A stretch of DNA of 13,942 nt from Acidobacteriota bacterium (GTDB lineage Bacteria; Acidobacteriota; UBA890; WLXD01), in the NCBI GenBank assembly GCA_022571615.1, contig JACZXM010000029.1:1-13942 (forward strand), read 5' to 3'. A program made the translations under genes and the position numbers. The notes under the pieces were generated by a model. That model did not search any database, was not told where the DNA came from, and was given only the letters and a program-made list of their open reading frames with translations. This document shows, in pieces, positions 1 through 12,100 of this stretch. Each line of letters begins with the position of its first letter. Within the stretch, counting starts at the first letter, position 1.

Positions 1-88
1 CCTCGTCGCTCCTTGCCCTCAGCCGTAACTCCCGCTTGCCAGACCCATCACACTTCCACCACGGCCTGCTACCGGCAGTGGGGGAACG
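1..88. other. Leader segment upstream of atpH; no recognisable gene
   Basis: This is the sequence between the window edge and the atpH start. None of the three forward frames gives a convincing AtpF (Fo b subunit) C-terminus: one frame stops at 25-27, and another stays open until a TGA at 90-92 that overlaps the atpH ATG in an ATGA arrangement. The last bases (81-86, ggggaa) can serve as the atpH ribosome binding site. Whether the Fo genes lie just outside the window cannot be seen. Confidence 0.4.
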
Positions 89-643
89 ATGATCCATGCT
101 GCGGTGGCGCGTCGCTATGCCAAGGCGCTGCTGGGTGCAGTAGCCGAAATGAACAGGCCTGCTCAGGGCGCCGAGCAGGTGGCGCTGGACCTGGAGGCTA
201 TCGCCGCAACGGTGGGCCGGTTCAACGAGCTCGAGCTGCTGCTGCTCAACCCGGCGGTCGAAGCGGACGACAAGGCCGCGGTGCTGGTGGAAATCGGCGT
301 GAGACGGGGCATGGGCAGCGTAACGCAGCGGTTCATCCGGGTCCTGGCAGAACGCGAGCGCCTGGATCATCTCCAGGCGGTCGCCGAGGCGTTCCGGGCC
401 CTGGCCAACGAGCAGGAGGGAGTGATCAACGCCGAGATCACCTCACCGCAAGAACTTGACGACAACGACATTGCCGCCCTGCGGGCCAAGCTCGGCGAAG
501 CGACGGGCCAACAGGTGCGGCTGACCATCAAGACCGATCCCGAGCTGCTCGGCGGCCTCGTGACCAGGATCGGCGACGTGATCTACGACGGAAGCCTACG
601 GTATCAACTGGACCGCCTGCGCGGCCAGATGATCGAAGGCTGA
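89..643 (+). CDS. atpH: F1Fo ATP synthase delta subunit (OSCP-like)
   Basis: This 184-residue protein is the delta subunit, part of the peripheral stalk that ties the top of the alpha3beta3 head to the Fo b subunits so the head does not spin with the rotor. The N-terminal motif ARRYAKALL (about residues 7-15) is the family hallmark. It is followed by the helical N-domain and, near the end, the conserved C-terminal stretch GGLVTRIGDVIYDGSLRYQL, typical of delta/OSCP. Length is slightly above the usual ~178. The ATG at 89 is preceded by ggggaa five to eight bases upstream and gives the expected N-terminus. It is first of five F1 genes, with a 21-base gap before atpA. The product acts at the cytoplasmic face of the inner membrane. 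Identity is secure from both sequence and gene order. Confidence 0.95.
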   Translation: MIHAAVARRYAKALLGAVAEMNRPAQGAEQVALDLEAIAATVGRFNELELLLLNPAVEADDKAAVLVEIGVRRGMGSVTQRFIRVLAERERLDHLQAVAEAFRALANEQEGVINAEITSPQELDDNDIAALRAKLGEATGQQVRLTIKTDPELLGGLVTRIGDVIYDGSLRYQLDRLRGQMIEG

Positions 644-2209
<1,566 letters not shown>

Positions 2210-2213
2210 AACG

Positions 2214-4711
<2,498 letters not shown>

Positions 4712-4715
4712 GCCG

Positions 4716-5228
4716 ATGCCAGAGAGTTTTCGCCTACACGTGGTGAGTCCGTCGGGAGAGGTTCTCGACCGACAAGTTGTGGAGGTCACGGCGCCGGGCC
4801 TGGAGGGTCAGTTCGGCATCCTGCCGCGGCATGCTCGCTACATGACGGTACTCGGGGTCGGCGAGCTACACTACGTCGATGCCGACGGCGGAGAGGGTTT
4901 GCTCGTGGTGGCCGGGGGCTTTGCCGAGGTTTCGCCGCAAGGGGTCAACGTCCTGGCCCAAACCGCCGAGGACGCCGAGCAAATCGACGTGGCGCGTGCC
5001 GAGGCAGCGCTGCAGCGCGCCGAGGCCCGGCTGGCGTCGCCGGATGAGGGAACCGACGTGGCGCGCGCGGCAATCGCGCTGGCGCGCTCGCGCACCCGGT
5101 TGCAAGTTGCGAAGGCGCGCGGTATCAAGCCCATGCGCACCGGGATCAAGACGGTCCAGATGCCGATCCCGGGCGAGCAGTCGGGGGACGAAGTACCAAC
5201 GGGAGGACCAGCGGATGAAACCGATTAG
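4716..5228 (+). CDS. atpC: F1Fo ATP synthase epsilon subunit, with long C-terminal tail
   Basis: This 170-residue protein is the rotor-foot subunit, which couples gamma to the c-ring and in many bacteria inhibits ATP hydrolysis. The N-terminal beta-sandwich is clear: VVSPSGEVLDRQV, then APGLEGQFGILPRHARYMTVL. A helical hairpin follows, rich in Ala, Glu and Arg (about residues 88-135). Most bacterial epsilon subunits end near 130-140 residues. Here a further ~33 residues (138-170) follow: a short basic part (KPMRTGIKTVQ), then an acidic Gly/Pro-rich end that looks disordered. No strong Shine-Dalgarno precedes the ATG, which is four bases after the atpD stop, so translation is probably coupled. 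The last 14 bases overlap the next gene. Confidence 0.95.
   Translation: MPESFRLHVVSPSGEVLDRQVVEVTAPGLEGQFGILPRHARYMTVLGVGELHYVDADGGEGLLVVAGGFAEVSPQGVNVLAQTAEDAEQIDVARAEAALQRAEARLASPDEGTDVARAAIALARSRTRLQVAKARGIKPMRTGIKTVQMPIPGEQSGDEVPTGGPADETD
5201..5207 (+). promoter_or_regulatory. Ribosome binding site inside the end of atpC
   Basis: A strong gggagga sits seven bases before the ATG at 5215 and fixes the start of the binding-protein gene within the atpC coding region. It shows that the downstream gene is set up for efficient translation from the same message as the F1 genes. Confidence 0.7.
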
Positions 5229-6375
5229 CGCGCTCATGGTCGCGGCGGCACTAGTAGCGGGAGGTGTCGCTTGTGCCGGGAGTCCCGACGTCAAGTTTGG
5301 CGCTATCGTTTCGCTGCAGGGGGTCGGCGCCGCGTACGGCAACTCGATCAAGAACGGCATCGAGCTCGCGGTTGAGGAGATCAATGCCGCGGGCGGCATC
5401 CACTTCAAAGACAGCGACGTGACAAAACAGATCACCCTGATGTTGCGCGACACGGAGAGCGACCCGATCGTCGCTACACAGCACGCCCGAGAGCTCATCG
5501 ACGCCGGCGCCCACGCGGTAATCGGCTCCGACGTCAGCGATGTTACGTTGGCCATCGCACCGATCTTCGAGGAAGCGGAGATCGTTCTGTTGTCGCCGTC
5601 GTCCTCGAGCCCGAAGCTGACGCGCGCGGGGGACTTCATTTTTCGTAATTTCCCCAGCGACGAGCTCGAGGCGCTCAATACCGCCGACTACATCTACAAC
5701 AAGCGTGGCCTACGCCAGGCGGCAATCATAGCCAACCAGAACGAGTTCGGAATCGGCATCAAGAACGCGTTCATCGAGCGCTTCCGACAGCTTGGCGGTC
5801 GCGTGGTCGGGCAGACGACCTATCCACCCGACGCCACCGAGTTTGGTTCGCAGGTGGCTGAGATCATGCTCCTGGAAGTACCGGCGATCTACATCGCTGG
5901 CTACACCCGCGACACAGCGGCGGTGGTCAAGGCGCTGCGCGACGCGGGCGAGGACGCCGAACTGTTCGCCACCGGGGCAATGCTGACCGAAGAGCTCGAC
6001 GCCGATGGCAAGGTCGCCGTGGAAGGGCTCTACTATCCGCTGGCGTCCTTCGATCCCGACAGCGAGGCACCGCACGTGCGGGCGTTCGTTGAGGCTTACC
6101 GCAGCAAGTACGGGTTCGAGCCGGACACCTATGCCGGGCACGGCTACGACGCCGTCATGATGCTGGCGCAAGCGGTCCAGGAGGCAGGCCTCGATCACCA
6201 GGAGATCCGCTTCTACCTCAACAGCATGAACCCGTACGATGGCGTCACCGGATTGACCGACTTCGATGACAACGGAGACGTGCGCAAGTTCCACCGCATG
6301 CACGTTGTTCGCGGCGGCGTGGGGGTTCCGGTCGACCGTGCCGGGGCCGTACCGGAGAGCGCGCAGCAGAGATAG
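5215..6375 (+). CDS. Periplasmic substrate-binding protein, branched-chain amino-acid (LivJ-like) ABC type
   Basis: This 386-residue protein has a short signal peptide: basic start, hydrophobic core to about residue 19, then a Cys at 20 in GVACAGS. That suits either a lipoprotein (the -3 Gly is off consensus) or cleavage after ACA. The mature part is a type I periplasmic binding fold (Peripla_BP_6). KFGAIVSLQGVGAAYGNSI and GIELAVEEINAAGGI are family-typical, as is the ligand-pocket region from IGSDVSDVTLAIAPI to LSPSSSSPKLT (about 103-136). The end has the usual GVTGLTDFDDNGDV. Such proteins capture branched-chain amino acids, amides or short organic acids for ABC import. No matching permease or ATPase is present here, so the ligand and partner are unknown. 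The gene overlaps atpC by 14 bases. Confidence 0.88.
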   Translation: MKPISALMVAAALVAGGVACAGSPDVKFGAIVSLQGVGAAYGNSIKNGIELAVEEINAAGGIHFKDSDVTKQITLMLRDTESDPIVATQHARELIDAGAHAVIGSDVSDVTLAIAPIFEEAEIVLLSPSSSSPKLTRAGDFIFRNFPSDELEALNTADYIYNKRGLRQAAIIANQNEFGIGIKNAFIERFRQLGGRVVGQTTYPPDATEFGSQVAEIMLLEVPAIYIAGYTRDTAAVVKALRDAGEDAELFATGAMLTEELDADGKVAVEGLYYPLASFDPDSEAPHVRAFVEAYRSKYGFEPDTYAGHGYDAVMMLAQAVQEAGLDHQEIRFYLNSMNPYDGVTGLTDFDDNGDVRKFHRMHVVRGGVGVPVDRAGAVPESAQQR

Positions 6376-6460
6376 CGGTAGGCCCGGTGGTCATGCGAAC
6401 GGCGGCACGCACCGCCAGGCGAGGCGGCCGGTACCCACAGCGCTGGCACCGTTAGCAACC
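6376..6460. other. Gap between the binding protein and wzm, with a weak hairpin
   Basis: These 85 bases form the largest gap between 89 and 12519. It contains a five-base-pair inverted repeat, GGCGG (6401-6405) and CCGCC (6412-6416) around a six-base loop, with no T tract after it, so it is not a convincing intrinsic terminator. I see no clear -35/-10 pair and no good Shine-Dalgarno before the wzm ATG. A transcript boundary here is possible but not shown. Confidence 0.35.
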
Positions 6461-7255
6461 ATGTGGCATTCGTTGATCAGGCTGGCCCAGCACCGAGTCT
6501 TGATCGAGACGCTCGTGGTCCGTGAGCTCAAGGCCCGATACCGCGGCACGGTGCTCGGTTTCCTGTGGACCTTCATTCACCCGCTGATGCTGCTGGGGGT
6601 GTACACGTTCGTCTTCATGTTCGTGTTCAAGCCCGCGCGGGGCGACAACGTCGACCCGTACGCCCTGTACCTGTTCTGCGGTCTGTTGCCATGGACGTGG
6701 TTCGCCTCGTCGCTTTCTGAAGGCGCCAACTCTCTGGTTGCCAACGGCAACCTGATCAAGAAGATCATCTTCCCAGCCGAGGTGCTGCCGGTGGTGGCGG
6801 TGCTCTCGAACGGGGTGAACTTCCTGCTCGGCCTGCCCATCTACCTGGGGTTCTGGCTCGCCTTCAGACCCGAGGGGATTTCAGTTCACATCCTGTTGTT
6901 GCCGATCGTCCTGCTCATCCAGGTGGTCTTGAGTCTTGGCCTGGTGATGTTCCTGTCGGCGTTGACGGTTCACTATCGAGATGTCCGCGACCTGCTGGCG
7001 AACGTTCTGACCCTATGGTTCTTCGGCTCGCCGATCATCTACCCGCTGGATCTGATCGCCCATCCAACCGCGCGCGCGGTTCTGGAGTTCAACCCGATGA
7101 CCCACATCATCGAGGGCTACCATGCCACGATCTTCGTCGGTGAGCTCATCCACTGGAAACGACTCGGCGTGACCGGGATTCTGGCCCTGTTGGTGTTGGT
7201 TGCCGGCTACTACTTCTTCGATCGGCTGCGCGATTCTTTCGCGGAGGAGGTCTGA
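6461..7255 (+). CDS. wzm: ABC-2 type polysaccharide export permease (Wzm-like)
   Basis: This 264-residue integral membrane protein is the transmembrane half of an exporter for O-antigen, capsule or related undecaprenyl-linked glycans. After a short amphipathic N-terminus it has the family block LVVRELKARYRGTVLGFLW (about 18-36). Hydrophobic segments lie at about 31-57, 66-85, 108-136, 142-170, 178-200 and 236-253, matching the six-helix ABC-2 topology. SALTVHYRDVRDL (166-178) and GSPIIYPL (189-196) are typical of Wzm/KpsM/TagG permeases. The ATG at 6461 gives the standard length; an in-frame ATG at 6266 would overlap the binding protein by 110 bases and add unrelated residues. One base separates its stop from the ATPase start, as expected for a two-component exporter. 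Confidence 0.92.
   Translation: MWHSLIRLAQHRVLIETLVVRELKARYRGTVLGFLWTFIHPLMLLGVYTFVFMFVFKPARGDNVDPYALYLFCGLLPWTWFASSLSEGANSLVANGNLIKKIIFPAEVLPVVAVLSNGVNFLLGLPIYLGFWLAFRPEGISVHILLLPIVLLIQVVLSLGLVMFLSALTVHYRDVRDLLANVLTLWFFGSPIIYPLDLIAHPTARAVLEFNPMTHIIEGYHATIFVGELIHWKRLGVTGILALLVLVAGYYFFDRLRDSFAEEV
7243..7249 (+). promoter_or_regulatory. Ribosome binding site for the exporter ATPase
   Basis: The purine run ggaggag near the end of wzm is centred about ten bases before the ATG at 7257. It supports that ATG as the ATPase start over an in-frame start at 7200 inside wzm. Confidence 0.6.
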
Positions 7256-7256
7256 G

Positions 7257-8687
7257 ATGGACGGCAACCAGCGGCCGAACCAGGTGCAGGGACAGGACGT
7301 GGGTTCCCCACCGGCGATCCGCATGGTCGACGTGACCAAGCAATACCGGCGTGTCGCCCAATCGCATAAGTTCCTGACCCTCAAGAGCGCCTTCGTCGGC
7401 GGCAACATCTTCAAGCTGCTGCGGCCGGACGAAGTGTTTACGGCGCTGGAGGGCATCAGCATCGACGTGGCGCGGGGCGAGACATTCGGTGTCATCGGGG
7501 CCAACGGTGCCGGCAAGAGCACCTTGATGAAGATCATCGCCGGGATCACCAAGGCCACCACTGGAGAGGTCGAAGTCCGGGGCAAGATCTCCGCGCTCAT
7601 CGAGCTCGGCGCAGGGTTTCATCCGGAGATCTCGGGACGCGAGAATGTCTATATCAACGCCATCATGCTCGGCCTGACGCGCAAGCAGGTCGAGGAGCGG
7701 TTCGATGACATCGTTGCCTTCGCCGAGCTCGAGGAGTTCATCGATGCCCCGGTGAAGCACTACTCGTCAGGAATGTACATGCGGCTGGGTTTCTCGGTCG
7801 CCATCCACGTCGACCCGGACGTGCTGGTGATCGACGAAGTGCTGGCCGTGGGCGATGAGAGCTTCGTGCACAAGTGTCTGGACAAGATCGGCGAGTTCAA
7901 GCGCCGGGGCAAGACGATCTTGTTGGTGACCCACGGCATGGAGACGGTTCGCCGGCTCTGCGATCGAGCGGCATGGATCAACCAGGGAAAGGTGCAAGCG
8001 ATCGGGGATCCGCCTCGCGTGATCGATAGCTATCTGGAGTGGGTGGCGGGGCAAGAAGAGGAGGAGATGTCGCGCCTGGAGCGCGATCGCGTCTCGGGGC
8101 TGGGGCAGGGGGTGGACCGATCGAGTAAACAGCCGCCCGACGAGCTCGGGATGCAGGGAGGCGAGGATGCGTCAGTCAACGCGCCTTACGAGGTCGGTCG
8201 CTGGGGCAGCGGCGAGGCGACGATCGACACCGTGCGCCTTCTCGACGCCGTGGGCGCACCGCGGCACGTGTTCACCACTGGCGAACCGGTGACGATCGAG
8301 ATCGGCTTCTCGCTCGCCAAGGTGCTGGAGGACTTCGTATTCGGGATCGGGGTGTTCAGTGCCGACGGGGTTTCGTGCTACGGCACCAACACCGATATCG
8401 AGCGCTTCGAGCCCGCGGTTCTCGAGGGCAGCGGAGTGGCACGGATTCAGATACCGGCGATGAACCTGGTGCCGGGAACCTACTATCTGGACGTGGCAAT
8501 TCACCGCAGGGACGGACAACCGTACGACTACCACCGAGGGCTCTACAGCTTCCGTCTCCACTCGCCCTTCGGCGATGTCGGCGTCGCGCGGCTACCGCAC
8601 CGCTGGTCGTTCGAGGGCGGGGTGCGATGGAAGCGCGAAGGCGGAATCCCGCTCGATGCCGGGAGTTCGGGGGAGCCCCTCGGATGA
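7257..8687 (+). CDS. wzt: Polysaccharide ABC exporter ATPase with C-terminal glycan-binding domain (Wzt-like)
   Basis: This 476-residue protein energises glycan export with the permease encoded just upstream. The nucleotide-binding domain has Walker A GANGAGKST (81-89), GAGFHPEISGRENVYIN, the signature YSSGM (169-173), Walker B VLVIDE (189-194) followed by VLAVGD, and the switch His226 in VTHGM. A charged, Gln/Glu-rich linker (about 260-310) leads to a beta-rich C-terminal domain (about 315-455) of the Wzt_C type. In E. coli O8/O9a that domain recognises the modified non-reducing end of the finished O-chain. Its presence suggests the cargo is a terminally capped polymer made before export. 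No glycosyltransferases are adjacent. The final ATGA overlaps the next start. Confidence 0.92.
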   Translation: MDGNQRPNQVQGQDVGSPPAIRMVDVTKQYRRVAQSHKFLTLKSAFVGGNIFKLLRPDEVFTALEGISIDVARGETFGVIGANGAGKSTLMKIIAGITKATTGEVEVRGKISALIELGAGFHPEISGRENVYINAIMLGLTRKQVEERFDDIVAFAELEEFIDAPVKHYSSGMYMRLGFSVAIHVDPDVLVIDEVLAVGDESFVHKCLDKIGEFKRRGKTILLVTHGMETVRRLCDRAAWINQGKVQAIGDPPRVIDSYLEWVAGQEEEEMSRLERDRVSGLGQGVDRSSKQPPDELGMQGGEDASVNAPYEVGRWGSGEATIDTVRLLDAVGAPRHVFTTGEPVTIEIGFSLAKVLEDFVFGIGVFSADGVSCYGTNTDIERFEPAVLEGSGVARIQIPAMNLVPGTYYLDVAIHRRDGQPYDYHRGLYSFRLHSPFGDVGVARLPHRWSFEGGVRWKREGGIPLDAGSSGEPLG

Positions 8688-9172
8688 AGGGCTCGGACTC
8701 CGTGATGGCACTCGAGGCCGTCGGCCGGGCGCTCGCACTCCGGCGCCAGCACGGGGAGCGCGTGGTGCTGACCAACGGCTGCTTCGATCTGTTGCACCCG
8801 GGGCACCTGGATATCCTGCGGCAGGCGCGCGAGCAGGGCGATTGTCTGGTCGTTGCGGTCAATACCGACGAGTCCGTGCGGAGGCTCAAGGGGGCCGGGC
8901 GGCCGGTGACGCTGCTGGCGGAGAGGATGGAGCTGCTGGCCGCAGTGCGCTGGGTCGACTATGTCGTTTCCTTCGACGAGGAGACACCGATCGAGGTCGT
9001 TCGCGAGCTGCAGCCGGAGGTCTACGCCAAGGGCGCCGATTGGCGGTCGCGGCCGCTGATCGAGGCAGACCTGGCGCGGGAGCTCGGCGGAGAGGTCATC
9101 TTTCTTGATCTGCTGCCCGGCTACTCGACCACACAGATCATCGATCGGATTCGCGCGACACACGGATGCTGA
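8684..9172 (+). CDS. rfaE2: D-glycero-beta-D-manno-heptose 1-phosphate adenylyltransferase (RfaE2/HldE C-domain type)
   Basis: This 162-residue nucleotidyltransferase matches the C-terminal half of bifunctional HldE as a stand-alone enzyme. It would transfer AMP from ATP to heptose 1-phosphate, forming the ADP-heptose precursor of LPS core or other glycans. VVLTNGCFDLLHPGH contains the nucleotide-binding HxGH signature (His38-His41). VVAVNTDESVRRLKG, the KGADW block and the terminal GYSTTQIID (about 146-154) are characteristic of this family rather than of glycerol-3-phosphate or FAD-type relatives. The ATG at 8684 overlaps the wzt stop by four bases and follows a gggggag site (8669-8675); an internal ATG at 8705 is less likely. 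The kinase half (RfaE1), GmhA, GmhB and HldD are not in the window. Confidence 0.88.
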   Translation: MKGSDSVMALEAVGRALALRRQHGERVVLTNGCFDLLHPGHLDILRQAREQGDCLVVAVNTDESVRRLKGAGRPVTLLAERMELLAAVRWVDYVVSFDEETPIEVVRELQPEVYAKGADWRSRPLIEADLARELGGEVIFLDLLPGYSTTQIIDRIRATHGC

Positions 9173-12100
9173 AAACCGTACTGTCGACCCTGCGCCAGCG
9201 AGAGTCCCTTGCCGAGGTACTCGCGGCAATCGATGCACGGAGCCCCGTGCATCTGGAGGGGCTGGCGGGTAGCCATCTGGCCGCGGTGCTCTGCCTGCTA
9301 CAAGAGCAGGCGGGCCGACCGCTAGCGCTTGTCGTGCCGGCCGACATCGACCTGGAAGCGATGCTGCTGGACCTGCGCGCATTCCATGGCCCCGGCGCCG
9401 ATGCGGTGGTGGCATTCCCTCCGTTAGAGGTAAACCCCTACGGCAGCGTGCCCCCGCACGACGACATTGTCCGCGAGCGCTTGCAGACACTCGACCGCTG
9501 TCTGCGCGAGCGCGTCGACATCCTGCTGGCCCCGATCCGGTGCTGGATCGAGCGGCTGCAGGCCCCGGAGCAGTTCCGTGCCCGGTCGATGCGGCTGCGT
9601 ACCGGAGCGCAGCTGGCGCCTGAGACCGTCGTCGAGGCGCTGGTGGAGGCCGGGTACCGCCGCGTCTCGCTGGTCGAGGAACTCGGCGAGTTCGCCGTGC
9701 GCGGAGGAATTCTGGACGTGTTCCCACCCACCCGCGAGCATCCGGTGCGACTGGAGTTCTTCGGCGACGAGATCGACTCGGTGCGCGAGTTCAATCCCCG
9801 CGACCAGCGCTCGATGCGGACCATCGATCAGATCGAGCTTCCACCAGCAACCGCGCGAGCGGCCGATCATCCGGTTGCGCTGAAGGCCGAACGCCCGCTG
9901 CTGCAGGCGTCGTTGGCCGACTACGTGGAGGACCCGCTGTGGGTGGAGATCGAGCCCGACATCCTGGCGCGCAATGCCGACAAGTGGGGCGAGTACCTCG
10001 ATGAGCACTACCACCAAGCGCTCGCCGCCGGGGACGGCGCCCCGGTTCCAGAGAGCCTGGTGCACACGATGCAATATGGGATCCGCCGCGAGGCGCCGCC
10101 GGCGCGAGGGCGGGTCAGTATCGTCGAGCTCGCCAGCGGACTCGGCCAGGCGACACGCCTGTTGGCGCAACCGGCGCCGGTGCATCGAGGCCGGCTGGCA
10201 GAGCTGGCGCAGGAGCTCGAGCGTGATCTGGATGCCGGGGAGCGTGTGGTCTTCGTGCTCGGCCGTCGGGGCAAGGCCGAGCGGCTCGCCGAGATCCTGG
10301 AAGGCTACGGCATTAACACGACGTTGGTACTGGAGCCGACCGCCGGGCAGGAGCGCGAGCCATTGCCACCCGGCATCTGCTGGGTGACATGTGGCGAGCT
10401 CTCCGCCGGGTTCAGGGTTCCCGATCTGAAGCTGTGGGTGGCGGGCGATGTCGAGGTCTTCGGGCGGGTACGCCCGCCGAGTCGTCGCCGGCGGTTTCAC
10501 GGCGACGCCTTCCAGGGGGATTTCCGCGATCTATCCGCCGGCGATCCCGTCATCCATGAGGATCACGGGATCGGCCGTTTTGTCGGGGTCAAGACGCTCG
10601 AGGTCGGAGGCTCGGCCAAGGAGTTCATGGAGATCGAGTACCGCGGTGCCGACCGCCTCTATCTGCCGCTCGATCAGCTGTACCTGGTGCAGAAGTTCCG
10701 GGCTGGAGAAGAGGCGCGACCGCGGGTCGACAAGCTGGGAGGCACCAGTTGGTCGAAGGTGAAGAGCCGGGTCCGCAAGTCGCTGCGAGACATGGCAGCC
10801 GGCCTGCTGGAGCTCTACGCGGCACGGAAAGCGGCCCGCGGCTACGCCTTCGGCCCCGACACGGCCTGGCAGCGGGAGCTCGAGGAGGGCTTCGAGTTCG
10901 AAGAGACGCCGGACCAACTGTCTACTATCCAGGAGGTCAAGGCCGACATGGAGTCCACAGCGGTCATGGATCGACTGCTGTGCGGTGATGTGGGCTACGG
11001 AAAGACCGAGGTGGCAATGCGCGCCGCGTTCAAGGCGGTGCTCGATGGCAAACAAGTAGCGTTCCTGGCGCCAACCACGGTGCTCGCACACCAGCACGCG
11101 CGGACGCTCGAGCAGCGCTTTGCAGGGTTTCCGGTGAAGGTGGAGCTTCTATCGCGGTTTCGTACCGGCGCCCAGATGCGAGCCGCCGTGAAGGGCATCC
11201 GAGACGGACGCGTAGACATCGCGGTCGGCACCCATCGGCTGCTCTCTCGCGACATCCAATTCAAGGACCTCGGACTGCTGATCGTCGACGAAGAGCAACG
11301 CTTCGGAGTCGGCCAGAAAGAGAGGCTCAAGGCGCTCAAGCGCGAGGTAGATGTGCTGGCGATGACGGCCACGCCGATCCCGCGCACGCTGCAGATGTCG
11401 CTACTTGGAGTTCGCGACCTCAGCATCATCGAGACCCCGCCCAAGGATCGCTATGCCATCGCCACCCACATCATCGGCTGGGACCGGAACATCATCGCCA
11501 CCGCCATCCACGAGGAGCTCAGCCGAGGAGGCCAGGTCTTCTTCCTGCACAACCGGATCGAGTCGATCTACCGTGTCACCCGCATGCTCCAGGAGTTGGT
11601 GCCGGAAGCGGCGTGCCGAGTGGCGCACGGCCGGCTCGCCAAGGGCGAGCTCGAGCGGGTGATGCTGGATTTCGTCGAGGGAGCCGCCGACGTCCTGGTC
11701 ACCACGACGATCATCGAGAACGGCCTCGATATCCCGCGCGCCAACACCATCATCATCAACCGCGCGGATCGCCTCGGGCTGGCGCAGTTGTACCAGCTGC
11801 GCGGGCGCGTCGGCCGCTCGACGCTGCGAGCCTACGCCTACCTGATCGTGCCGCCGGTCGAAACCCTGGAGCCGGTGGTCAAGAAGCGACTGCGTGCGAT
11901 CCAGGAGTTCTCTGACCTCGGATCCGGCTTCCGGTTAGCGGCAATGGACCTCGAGATCCGCGGAGCGGGGTCGTTGCTGGGAGAACGCCAGCACGGTCAT
12001 ATCGCCGCGGTCGGGTTCGAGATGTATGCCCGGCTGCTGGAGGAAGCGGTTCATGAGCTCAAGGGCGAGCCGCCACCGAGCGAGGCGCGGGCGCAGCTGA

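Noticed and set aside
4879..5214. Upstream in-frame extension of the binding protein inside atpC
   Set aside because: The extension is Arg/Ser/Pro-rich shadow sequence. The ATG at 5215 follows a strong gggagga and starts a proper signal peptide.
6401..6416. Hairpin GGCGG...CCGCC as an intrinsic terminator
   Set aside because: The stem is only five pairs and no T tract follows.
6266..6460. Upstream in-frame extension of wzm
   Set aside because: It would overlap the binding-protein gene by 110 bases and does not resemble permease N-termini; the ATG at 6461 gives the standard family length.
8543..9727. 394-codon minus-strand frame across the wzt/rfaE2/mfd junctions
   Set aside because: Its translation is Arg/Pro-rich and low in complexity, as expected for antisense of GC-rich genes, and it crosses three real genes.
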